This document shows, piece after piece, positions 1-4,844 of a DNA stretch of 7,098 nucleotides (within the stretch, counting starts at the first letter, position 1; every line of letters begins with the position of its first letter). Where the stretch lies: positions 1 through 7,098 of the forward strand of contig JAUVMD010000060.1 of NCBI GenBank assembly GCA_030600405.1, in the 5' to 3' direction. The DNA is from Nitrospirota bacterium. Lineage in GTDB: Bacteria; Nitrospinota; Nitrospinia; Nitrospinales; Nitrospinaceae. Under the pieces are notes generated by a model. That model was not told where the DNA came from, did no database searches, and saw only the letters and a list, made by a program, of their open reading frames with translations. Position numbers and translations under genes: made by a program.

Positions 1-1
1 C

Positions 2-313
2 CAGGCCGCATACCGCTCCGTCTCAACTTATCACAGCCTGTTTAAAAAATGCGGTCTCTCCGTGACCCAGACATGCTTGAACAAACCTTATGTGCTCATG
101 CAAATGGGATGCGAAGCCATCAAGGCATGGAAGGGGAATGTGCCTGAAAATTTTCAGTGCCTTCCCTTCATCGGGCGTATGGTTTACTGGGGGTTGCGCT
201 TGGGAAATCCATGGATAACGCGCCTTCCTTCGACAATGGGGATGGCCTTCCCTGAACTGACCAACCATTTTTTTCTGATTCAGCCCAGCCGCGAAACGTC
301 CCCCAGCCCATGA
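2..313 (+). CDS. Probable SAM-dependent methyltransferase, C-terminal part (5' end outside window)
   Basis: The frame is open from the first bases of the window to a TGA at 311-313, giving about 103 residues with no start needed inside the window. The visible part looks like the C-terminal end of a class I methyltransferase: an early 'YHSLFKKCGLSV' stretch resembles the 'F...GF/GL' helix-strand element near the end of such domains. It continues into an aromatic, proline-rich tail containing 'LPFIGRMVYWGLRLGNPW' and 'TNHFFLIQP'. The SAM-binding glycine motif would lie upstream and cannot be seen, so the family call is inference. The stop overlaps the start of the next gene (ATGA), so the two are probably co-translated and act in one pathway. 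It could instead be the tail of another Rossmann-fold enzyme. Confidence 0.55.
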   Translation, partial: QAAYRSVSTYHSLFKKCGLSVTQTCLNKPYVLMQMGCEAIKAWKGNVPENFQCLPFIGRMVYWGLRLGNPWITRLPSTMGMAFPELTNHFFLIQPSRETSPSP

Positions 314-978
314 AACTTTTGTTGGCTCGAAAGTTCATTTACAAAAACCTTCCTAACATTGTTTCTGTTCTTGGCGTCCTTCCGCTTTCCATTTTATTTT
401 TAGAAAACGGTTTTCAATATCTGGTTCTGCTGATCATCTATAACAACATCATGGATGATCTCGACGGCATTCTTGCCTGGAAGCTAAACCTTAAGAGCCA
501 GTTTGGAGGTGTGCTGGATAATGTTTGTGACGCCGTCGCGCATATAATTTTTGTTATGACCCTCGGCATTCACTACGGGATTATTTGCAGCCTGGCCGGC
601 CTGGTGGCAGGTGCGGCGATATTAATTCGTGTTACTTCCCGGATAACTGTTTCGGCAAAAATCAGTACGGGCTCACCCACCAATGAACTGATGCGTCATA
701 TGCTTTTAATACTCCTGACAGCCAAGTATTTTGAATTCAGCCCAGTGCCGCTTCTGATCACCGTGTTAATTCTCAATGCCGTTTCCATGCTTGCGCCCTA
801 CCCCATGCGGTATATGATAAGGACTTTAACGACATCGGCTGCCGCGATCGGGTTGGTCAATATCTCGTTGATGGTCGCTTGGTGGGTTCCTTTTACAGCG
901 CCCGTCATCGCCTTTTGCTTCTTCGCCTCATACCTGTATTCATTTATCGCAGGGGGAGTGGGGTGGATCAGAAATTAA
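310..978 (+). CDS. CDP-alcohol phosphatidyltransferase family membrane protein
   Basis: The 222-residue, strongly hydrophobic protein has about six membrane segments (roughly 17-31, 35-48, 75-107, 129-160, 175-193, 197-218). Family enzymes transfer a phospho-alcohol group from a CDP-linked donor to an acceptor alcohol in the inner membrane. The signature DxxDGxxAR(x8)GxxxDxxxD is recognisable: Asp49, Asp52, Gly53, Ala56, Gly66, Asp70 and Asp74 are all present with correct spacing. The usual Arg after Ala56 is Trp57, followed by Lys58. An N-terminal 'NLPNIVSVLG' stretch also matches the family's usual 'N.PN..T' start. The ATG overlaps the upstream TGA and no Shine-Dalgarno sequence precedes it, consistent with translational coupling to the methyltransferase-like gene. 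Whether the product is phosphatidylglycerol-phosphate, phosphatidylinositol-like or another alcohol cannot be read from the sequence. Family assignment is firm; activity is uncertain because of the Arg-to-Trp change. Confidence 0.85.
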   Translation: MKLLLARKFIYKNLPNIVSVLGVLPLSILFLENGFQYLVLLIIYNNIMDDLDGILAWKLNLKSQFGGVLDNVCDAVAHIIFVMTLGIHYGIICSLAGLVAGAAILIRVTSRITVSAKISTGSPTNELMRHMLLILLTAKYFEFSPVPLLITVLILNAVSMLAPYPMRYMIRTLTTSAAAIGLVNISLMVAWWVPFTAPVIAFCFFASYLYSFIAGGVGWIRN

Positions 979-982
979 GCGA

Positions 983-994
983 GGGGGTACCCCC
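983..994. repeat. 12-bp perfect palindrome GGGGGTACCCCC
   Basis: Five G, TA, five C lie 4 bp after the phosphatidyltransferase stop, in the 83-bp gap between two convergent genes. With no loop bases and no T-run on either side it is not a good intrinsic terminator as drawn, though part of the G run could pair with the following C-rich stretch in RNA. No other strong hairpin with a T-tract was found in this gap. Confidence 0.35.
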
Positions 995-1061
995 CGGGCG
1001 AGGCCGTCGGTTCCCATCGACCCCTGCACTGGGAAGGCCCCAAGGCGCCTTAAATAAGTTT

Positions 1062-2033
1062 TCAGCCGAAGACGGTATAAAGATAAAAGACGCAGGCCAT
1101 GGTCAAAACGGGACCACCCCAGATTTTAACGACCGACCACGTTCCCATGTGATTGACCAGTTCTCCCTCCGGACGGTTGCTGATGATAAAGGGGTGAGGT
1201 TTCTTTTTTTTGAATATCAATTTGGTTTTTGGGATTAATTCTTCCAGTTTTTCCTTGCTGTACTTGCCGGACAGTCTCTGCGCCAGCATTTGCGCGCCTC
1301 GTTCCAGTTCGTTGTGATCCAGGGTGCCGTCCCGGTTGGCATCGTACCGGGCCTTTAACTTTTTATCCTTTTGAATCGCCTTTCTGGCTTTCAGGAAATA
1401 CTTCAATCTGGGTTTTTTGATTTTCTGTAATCTCAACCCGGACTCCGCATGCCCCAGAACATAAACCTCCTCATTGGGCTTAAAACGCCACTCCAATACC
1501 CGGTATTTGGATGAAAACAGCCATGACGTTTTTTTTAATTTGAATCGTTTTATTTTTTTTTGATTTTCGGTAAGAGCTTTGCGTAGGGTAAGGGGGATTT
1601 CATCGAAATTATTCGAATTGATGTAAATATTATTGGTTTGGCCTTCCCGTTTGATTTTAGCTCCGCCGACCAGTACCAGGGCCGTGGCTCCGCTCTGGTC
1701 ATCGATATAAAATCCTTCATGCGAATAAAATTGATCGATGGTTTGCCAGTAGGTGCTGTTTTTGCGGCGGCGTTCCTGCTGAATCTCCAGGTGGTAAAGA
1801 GCGCACTGCTGGCCGGAAATGGGTGCAGTGACCAACTTTTCCCTTTCCACAATGATTTTCCCCTTGATCTCTACATTGGTGCCCACGGCGCCGGTATTGA
1901 TTTTGGAGGTGGGGATATTTTGGATGGTACGTTTGATTTTGAGCTCTTGGAAACCCTTGACAAACCAGACGATTCCCATCACGGTGCCAATCGCCGCCCC
2001 CATAATAAAATCACCATCGTTATTGGTCGTCAT
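1062..2033 (-). CDS. GIDE-domain membrane protein with an EF-hand (LemA partner)
   Basis: The 323-residue protein has a membrane helix at about 8-27, a soluble central part and a second helix at about 305-321, the layout of GIDE-domain (MULAN-like) proteins. GIDE hallmarks are visible: 'GTNVEIKGKI' (51-60), 'SGQQCALYHLEI' (73-84), 'NEEVYVLGHAESG' (187-199) and 'PFIISNRPEGEL' near 281-292. Between the last two, 'DANRDGTLDHNE' (231-242) is a canonical EF-hand loop with Asp231, Asn233, Asp235, Thr237, Asp239 and Glu242 at ligand positions 1, 3, 5, 7, 9 and 12. Only two cysteines (77 and 314) occur, so there is no RING finger, and the database name 'E3 ubiquitin ligase' would mislead. The ATG at 2031-2033 lies 24 bp after the lemA stop; its ribosome site is weak, which fits co-transcription with lemA. 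The biochemical role is unknown; calcium binding is inferred. Confidence 0.82.
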   Translation of the reverse strand: MTTNNDGDFIMGAAIGTVMGIVWFVKGFQELKIKRTIQNIPTSKINTGAVGTNVEIKGKIIVEREKLVTAPISGQQCALYHLEIQQERRRKNSTYWQTIDQFYSHEGFYIDDQSGATALVLVGGAKIKREGQTNNIYINSNNFDEIPLTLRKALTENQKKIKRFKLKKTSWLFSSKYRVLEWRFKPNEEVYVLGHAESGLRLQKIKKPRLKYFLKARKAIQKDKKLKARYDANRDGTLDHNELERGAQMLAQRLSGKYSKEKLEELIPKTKLIFKKKKPHPFIISNRPEGELVNHMGTWSVVKIWGGPVLTMACVFYLYTVFG

Positions 2034-2057
2034 TTTTTAGAGCTCAAGCAAAACAAC

Positions 2058-2642
2058 TCAACTGAACTTGGGAATCTTGATGTTGATTTTGACATCCTCG
2101 CGTTCTTTTTGGCTGACCTTGAACATTTCCTCGTCCTGATAATTGAGCATGCCTGCCACGAGAACGTCTGGAATCTGTTTGATGCGGATGTTGAAGTTGT
2201 TGACGCTATCGTTATAGAATTCCCGCCGGTCCGCCAGGGTTTCTTCCAGATGGGAGATGCGTTCCTGGAGTTGCATGAAGTTCTTGTTGGTTTTCAAGTC
2301 GGGGTAATTTTCCGCCAGCGCGAATATGCCTTGGAGAGCGGCGGTAATTTCGTTGCTGGCTTCCGATTTTTTGGTGACACCCCGCGCCTTGAAGTATTTT
2401 TCCCGAGCCTTCATGAGCCGGTCAAGAACGCCGTGTTCGAATTCTGCGTAACTTTCACACACGGAAATCAGCTTGGGAAGTTCATCATGACGTTGTTTGA
2501 GAATGACGTCGATGTTGGACCACGATTTCTTGATGTTTTCCTTCAGGGAGATCAGGCCGTTGTAAATGGTTATAAAGTAGCCGACGATGGCCAGTGCCCC
2601 GAAGAGGAAAATTCCCAAAAAGATTAAGATTCCTGTACTCAT
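2058..2642 (-). CDS. lemA: LemA family membrane protein
   Basis: The 194-residue product has one N-terminal membrane helix (about 4-26) followed by the largely helical LemA domain. Family blocks are clear: 'YNGLISLKENIKKSWSNIDV' (27-46), 'LKQRHDELPKLI' (48-59), 'ENYPDLKTNKNF' (111-122), the 'REFYNDSVNNFN' block (140-151) and the 'IPDVLVAG' stretch (157-164). Length matches typical LemA proteins. A strong GGAAGGA site lies 7 nt before the ATG, supporting this start. LemA proteins are widespread but of poorly defined function. Adjacency to GIDE-domain genes recurs in bacteria, which suggests that the two membrane proteins act together. The product should sit in the inner membrane with a very short N-terminal tail and the helical domain on one face. 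Confidence 0.93.
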   Translation of the reverse strand: MSTGILIFLGIFLFGALAIVGYFITIYNGLISLKENIKKSWSNIDVILKQRHDELPKLISVCESYAEFEHGVLDRLMKAREKYFKARGVTKKSEASNEITAALQGIFALAENYPDLKTNKNFMQLQERISHLEETLADRREFYNDSVNNFNIRIKQIPDVLVAGMLNYQDEEMFKVSQKEREDVKINIKIPKFS

Positions 2643-2649
2643 CCGTTTT

Positions 2650-2656
2650 TCCTTCC
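2650..2656 (-). promoter_or_regulatory. Ribosome binding site of lemA
   Basis: On the minus strand this reads GGAAGGA, 7 nt before the lemA ATG. It is one of only two strong Shine-Dalgarno sequences in the window and fixes the lemA start. Confidence 0.75.
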
Positions 2657-2709
2657 GTCAATGAGGTTGGGCCAAACCCTTCCCCGCTTGGAATTGTGCT
2701 TGCGATGTT

Positions 2710-2740
2710 TGTATAGATTGAAAAGTGACTATATTATCAA
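2710..2740 (-). promoter_or_regulatory. Candidate sigma-70-type promoter for lemA-GIDE operon
   Basis: On the minus strand TTGATA (2740-2735) and TATACA (2715-2710) are separated by 19 bp, slightly long for a sigma-70 promoter. It would give an untranslated leader of about 60 nt before lemA. It is the best -35/-10 pair seen in the gap, but the spacing makes the call tentative. Confidence 0.3.
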
Positions 2741-2850
2741 GCTTAAGGGAACTGCGATTAATAATCAAAATTTTTATGGGGGATTGCGTCCATGAGCCAC
2801 ATCCGTTGTTCGCAGGAAGGAGTTCCCAATAAAGAAAGAGCTTCCCGATC

Positions 2851-3063
2851 TCAAAATAAATTTACGTCCTCTTCGTCGACGATGTTTTCCGCCAAGCCGT
2901 CTTCAATAATGGCGTCGGCTAAATTTCCATAACCTCCCGGCTCGTAATTATCCACATTCTCGTTGTCGAAGTCGTCAAAATAGACGGAATGCTCTTTTTC
3001 GCACCATTCCCGAATGGAATTGCTGAATCTCAGGATTCTTTGCACCGCTTCCAGTTTGTCCAT
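2851..3063 (-). CDS. Small acidic hypothetical protein
   Basis: The 70-residue product is not recognised. It begins with a basic/hydrophobic helix-like part (1-25, including 'AVQRILRFSNSIREW') and becomes strongly acidic, with 19 Asp/Glu against 5 Lys/Arg overall and clusters at 30-38 and 63-66. A 'PGGYGNLADAIIEDGLAENI' stretch (42-61) separates the two acidic patches. There is one Cys (21), no signal peptide and no membrane segment, so it is probably cytoplasmic. The start ATG at 3061-3063 has only a weak upstream purine stretch (GAAAG). It is transcribed in the same direction as lemA but 208 bp before it, and divergently from the HDOD gene. The balanced amino-acid make-up and clean frame support a real gene, but no family motif confirms it. 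Confidence 0.55.
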   Translation of the reverse strand: MDKLEAVQRILRFSNSIREWCEKEHSVYFDDFDNENVDNYEPGGYGNLADAIIEDGLAENIVDEEDVNLF

Positions 3064-3086
3064 AAACTTTCAGTCCGTATAGATAA

Positions 3087-3118
3087 TAAGGTGGTAGGCT
3101 GAAGCCCCACGCACCTTA
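3087..3118. other. Hairpin-forming inverted repeat in divergent intergenic region
   Basis: TAAGGTG (3087-3093) and CACCTTA (3112-3118) are perfect 7-bp inverted repeats enclosing a second hairpin, GGC-TGAA-GCC (3097-3106). An alternative fold pairs GTGG (3091-3094) with CCAC (3107-3110) around the same inner stem. No T-run follows on either strand, so it is not a classical terminator. It would lie in the leader of the acidic-protein gene, or could be a DNA-level operator. It matches no riboswitch consensus that I recognise. Confidence 0.45.
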
Positions 3119-3155
3119 GTGCCAAAAAAAATCATGGGATTATTTAAAAACGACT

Positions 3156-3161
3156 TATAAT
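3156..3161 (+). promoter_or_regulatory. Candidate -10 box (TATAAT) of the HDOD gene
   Basis: A perfect TATAAT sits 64 bp before the HDOD start in an A/T-rich stretch. No good -35 hexamer lies 16-18 bp upstream (CATGGG is at the expected place), so it would need an activator or an A/T-rich upstream element if it is used. Confidence 0.35.
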
Positions 3162-3172
3162 AATAAAAGGTA

Positions 3173-3198
3173 TTTTTAGTAAAAATATACACTAAAAA
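3173..3198. promoter_or_regulatory. Operator-like inverted repeat before the HDOD gene
   Basis: TTTTTAGT (3173-3180) and ACTAAAAA (3191-3198) are perfect 8-bp inverted repeats separated by 10 bp. The half-site centres are 18 bp apart, close to two helical turns, as expected for a dimeric regulator. The element lies just downstream of the candidate TATAAT, a position typical of repressor sites. It could also form a weak A/U-rich hairpin in the leader RNA. Confidence 0.4.
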
Positions 3199-3212
3199 GG
3201 GAATAGCGGTCT

Positions 3213-3218
3213 AAAGGA
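3213..3218 (+). promoter_or_regulatory. Ribosome binding site of the HDOD gene
   Basis: AAAGGA lies 7 nt before the ATG at 3226, fixing the start of the HDOD protein. Confidence 0.75.
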
Positions 3219-3225
3219 TAAAAAT

Positions 3226-4062
3226 ATGGCAATAAAAATTAATGACTTGGTGGGATCTTGGGCAGCGTCTCCACCCATATTGTATTACCAGCTTCGTGAA
3301 AAACTGGATGACCCCAATACCAGCTTCGATGATTTGGCGGCTATTATCAAGACCGACACGGCCATGAGTGCGCGTCTTCTTAAAATCGTCAATAGTGCTT
3401 TTTACGGGTTCGGTGAAAAGGTGGATAGCTTAACACATGCCTTGAATATTGTCGGTACCGAGCAATTGACCGACCTGGCGTTGGCCGCTATTGTAACCAG
3501 CAAGTTTCAGGGTATTCCACGTGACCTGATTAACATGGAAACTTTCTGGATGCACAGTATAGGCGTTGGCATTGCCTCCCGGAAAATAGCCGAGCGCATG
3601 CCGGGTGTGGAAGCTGAAAAAATGTATTTGGGAGGGATGCTCCACGATATTGGAAGTTTGATTCTTTTCAAGGAATCGCCGGGGGACGCCAAAAAAATTC
3701 TACTTCGTTGCAAGGAAAGTGGAGAGAATCTTTTTAAGGTGGAAAAAGAGATTCTTGGCTACGATCATGCGGATGTCGGGGCTTTGTTGTTGGAAGAATG
3801 GAAGCTTTCCGAGAGATTGGTAGAAATGGTGAAATACCACCACCAGCCCGCGAATGCAGGAGATTGTCGGGAGGAGGCTTGTATCATTGCCCGGGCGGAT
3901 ACGTTGGTTTACGAAATGAAAATCGGGAACAGCGGAGAACCGGGGGTGCCTGCATTGGATCCGAGGGTAACGGTGATAATTTCAATACCTGACGAAGAAA
4001 TTAACGGATTAAAAGAAGAAATTGCCACACAGGTAGACGACACGGTTCGAATGTTCTTTTAA
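3226..4062 (+). CDS. HDOD domain signalling protein
   Basis: The 278-residue protein is almost entirely one HDOD domain (about 10-210), a relative of HD phosphohydrolases found in signalling and stress proteins. Typical blocks are present: 'SPPILYYQLREKLDDP' (15-30), 'IIKTDTAMSARLLKIVNSAF' (40-59), 'FWMHSIGVGIA' (107-117), 'GMLHDIG' (137-143), 'YDHADVGALLLEEWKL' (179-194) and 'KYHHQP' (203-208). It keeps His110, His140-Asp141, His181 and His205/206, so several potential metal ligands of the HD fold remain, but the HD-GYP signature is absent. Stand-alone HDOD proteins usually lack proven catalysis and are thought to act by protein contact. The last 70 residues form a helical tail without a recognised domain. 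It is first in a close run with the HspQ-like and membrane-protein genes and shares the window with a c-di-GMP enzyme. Confidence 0.92.
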   Translation: MAIKINDLVGSWAASPPILYYQLREKLDDPNTSFDDLAAIIKTDTAMSARLLKIVNSAFYGFGEKVDSLTHALNIVGTEQLTDLALAAIVTSKFQGIPRDLINMETFWMHSIGVGIASRKIAERMPGVEAEKMYLGGMLHDIGSLILFKESPGDAKKILLRCKESGENLFKVEKEILGYDHADVGALLLEEWKLSERLVEMVKYHHQPANAGDCREEACIIARADTLVYEMKIGNSGEPGVPALDPRVTVIISIPDEEINGLKEEIATQVDDTVRMFF

Positions 4063-4081
4063 TCACAACTCCTATTTAGCA

Positions 4082-4324
4082 ATGCAAAAATCCAAACCCA
4101 AGTTTTGTGTGGGACAATTGATCCATCATAAAAAGTTTGACTACCATGGGGTGGTGCTGGGTGTCGACCCGAAATTCAATAATACTGATGAATGGTATGA
4201 AACCATGGCGCGGAGCAGTCCCCCAAAAGACCATCCCTGGTACCATGTCAAAGTCCATGGGCAGGAAAGCGTCCGTTACGTCGCCGAAAGGCATCTGGAA
4301 ACTGACCCCTCAATTATGAATTGA
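4082..4324 (+). CDS. hspQ: HspQ/YccV-like (hemimethylated DNA-binding domain) protein
   Basis: The 80-residue protein is a compact YccV-like domain. Diagnostic segments are 'FCVGQLIHHKKFDYHGVVLG' (8-27), 'DPKFNNTDEWY' (29-39), 'PWYHV' (52-56) and 'YVAERHLETD' (66-75), which match the family pattern of a conserved start, D-P pair, PWYHV and YxAExxL. The Escherichia coli HspQ is 105 residues, so this one lacks the extended C-terminal tail. HspQ in enterobacteria affects Lon-dependent proteolysis and stability of a DnaA variant; the same role here is inference. It starts 19 bp after the HDOD stop without a clear Shine-Dalgarno sequence, suggesting co-transcription. Small cytoplasmic protein. Confidence 0.85.
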   Translation: MQKSKPKFCVGQLIHHKKFDYHGVVLGVDPKFNNTDEWYETMARSSPPKDHPWYHVKVHGQESVRYVAERHLETDPSIMN

Positions 4325-4360
4325 TTGGATTTGCGTGCCTTCCGATTAAACCATTGAATC

Positions 4361-4618
4361 ATGCTTTCCTCTCCAACCACTCTCCAGTGGATGACTGCTT
4401 TTGTCTTGTTGGCCCTTTTTTCCTGGGTTCTGTTGTCATTGCTTTGGGATATTGTTCCCACTCCATGGCTCAATACGGATAAGCCTCAGGAGAGGATTTT
4501 GGGAATCGGTCTATTGGTCGTGATTGGACTGTTGAACTATTCCTTTGCTAGTGAGGTTTTGGGATGGGTCTGGATGGGGATCCGACATCTTCTGGGGTTT
4601 GATCTGGAGGGGTTGTAA
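4361..4618 (+). CDS. Small two-helix membrane protein, function unknown
   Basis: The 85-residue product is not recognised. It has two hydrophobic segments (about 9-29 and 45-66) joined by a short loop with 'PTPWLNTDKPQER' and followed by an aromatic, amphipathic 'VLGWVWMGIRHLLGF' stretch (67-80). Six Trp residues in 85 and many Leu/Val fit an inner-membrane protein. The frame has a stop two codons before the ATG, so this is the only possible start. It lies 36 bp after the HspQ-like gene and has no clear ribosome site. A probable third member of the HDOD-HspQ run. Codon use looks like that of its neighbours, but with no family match the gene call is moderate. Confidence 0.55.
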   Translation: MLSSPTTLQWMTAFVLLALFSWVLLSLLWDIVPTPWLNTDKPQERILGIGLLVVIGLLNYSFASEVLGWVWMGIRHLLGFDLEGL

Positions 4619-4685
4619 CCTGTGTATCCTTCGGCTCACTTTATCTTCCTTCCAAATGCTAACTTTCTATTGATTTTTAAAGAGT

Positions 4686-4691
4686 TATAAT
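4686..4691 (+). promoter_or_regulatory. Candidate -10 box (TATAAT) of the GGDEF-EAL gene
   Basis: A perfect TATAAT lies about 150 bp before the ATG at 4845, in the 226-bp gap after the small membrane-protein gene. No convincing -35 lies at 16-18 bp (CTTTCT at the expected place). If used, it would give a leader of nearly 150 nt, which contains the hairpin at 4724-4746. Confidence 0.3.
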
Positions 4692-4723
4692 CCATACTCA
4701 AGTCCCTGACCTCGTGGTGCCGT

Positions 4724-4746
4724 AGGGTTTCTTTCATGAAATCCCT
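4724..4746 (+). other. Leader hairpin upstream of the GGDEF-EAL gene
   Basis: AGGGTTTC (4724-4731) pairs with GAAATCCCT (4738-4746) around a 6-nt loop, with one bulged T in the right arm. The same AGGG could pair instead with CCCT at 4704-4707. No T-run follows, so it is not a simple terminator. It lacks the conserved blocks of the known c-di-GMP riboswitch classes. Confidence 0.3.
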
Positions 4747-4844
4747 CGATGCTCCGAAAGTTTGATCTAACCTATTAATGATCTTTTCTAAAGTTTTCCA
4801 CGCATTTTTTGAAATTTAAGCCTTCCCCGCGAGTCAAAATTCCC

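Noticed and set aside
979..1061. Terminator between the convergent phosphatidyltransferase and GIDE genes
   Set aside because: Short palindromes (GGGGGTACCCCC, AAGGCGCCTT) occur but none has a loop and T-run suited to intrinsic termination on either strand.
1638..2627. Long open plus-strand frame of 329 codons opposite the GIDE and lemA genes
   Set aside because: It runs antisense across two genes with clear family motifs and a gene boundary, and its translation resembles no family; it is a by-product of codon bias on the other strand.
2764..2900. Small plus-strand frames starting near ATG at 2776 or 2792
   Set aside because: They are short, run into the opposite-strand acidic gene and show no protein-like features; the first ends after about 20 codons.
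3064..3225. Possible c-di-GMP riboswitch before the HDOD gene
   Set aside because: A hairpin is present, but the conserved blocks of the GEMM-type riboswitch, including its tetraloop-receptor arrangement, are not found.
4276..4473. 65-codon minus-strand frame across the end of the HspQ-like gene and the start of the membrane-protein gene
   Set aside because: It overlaps two better-supported plus-strand genes, and its product has no recognisable features.
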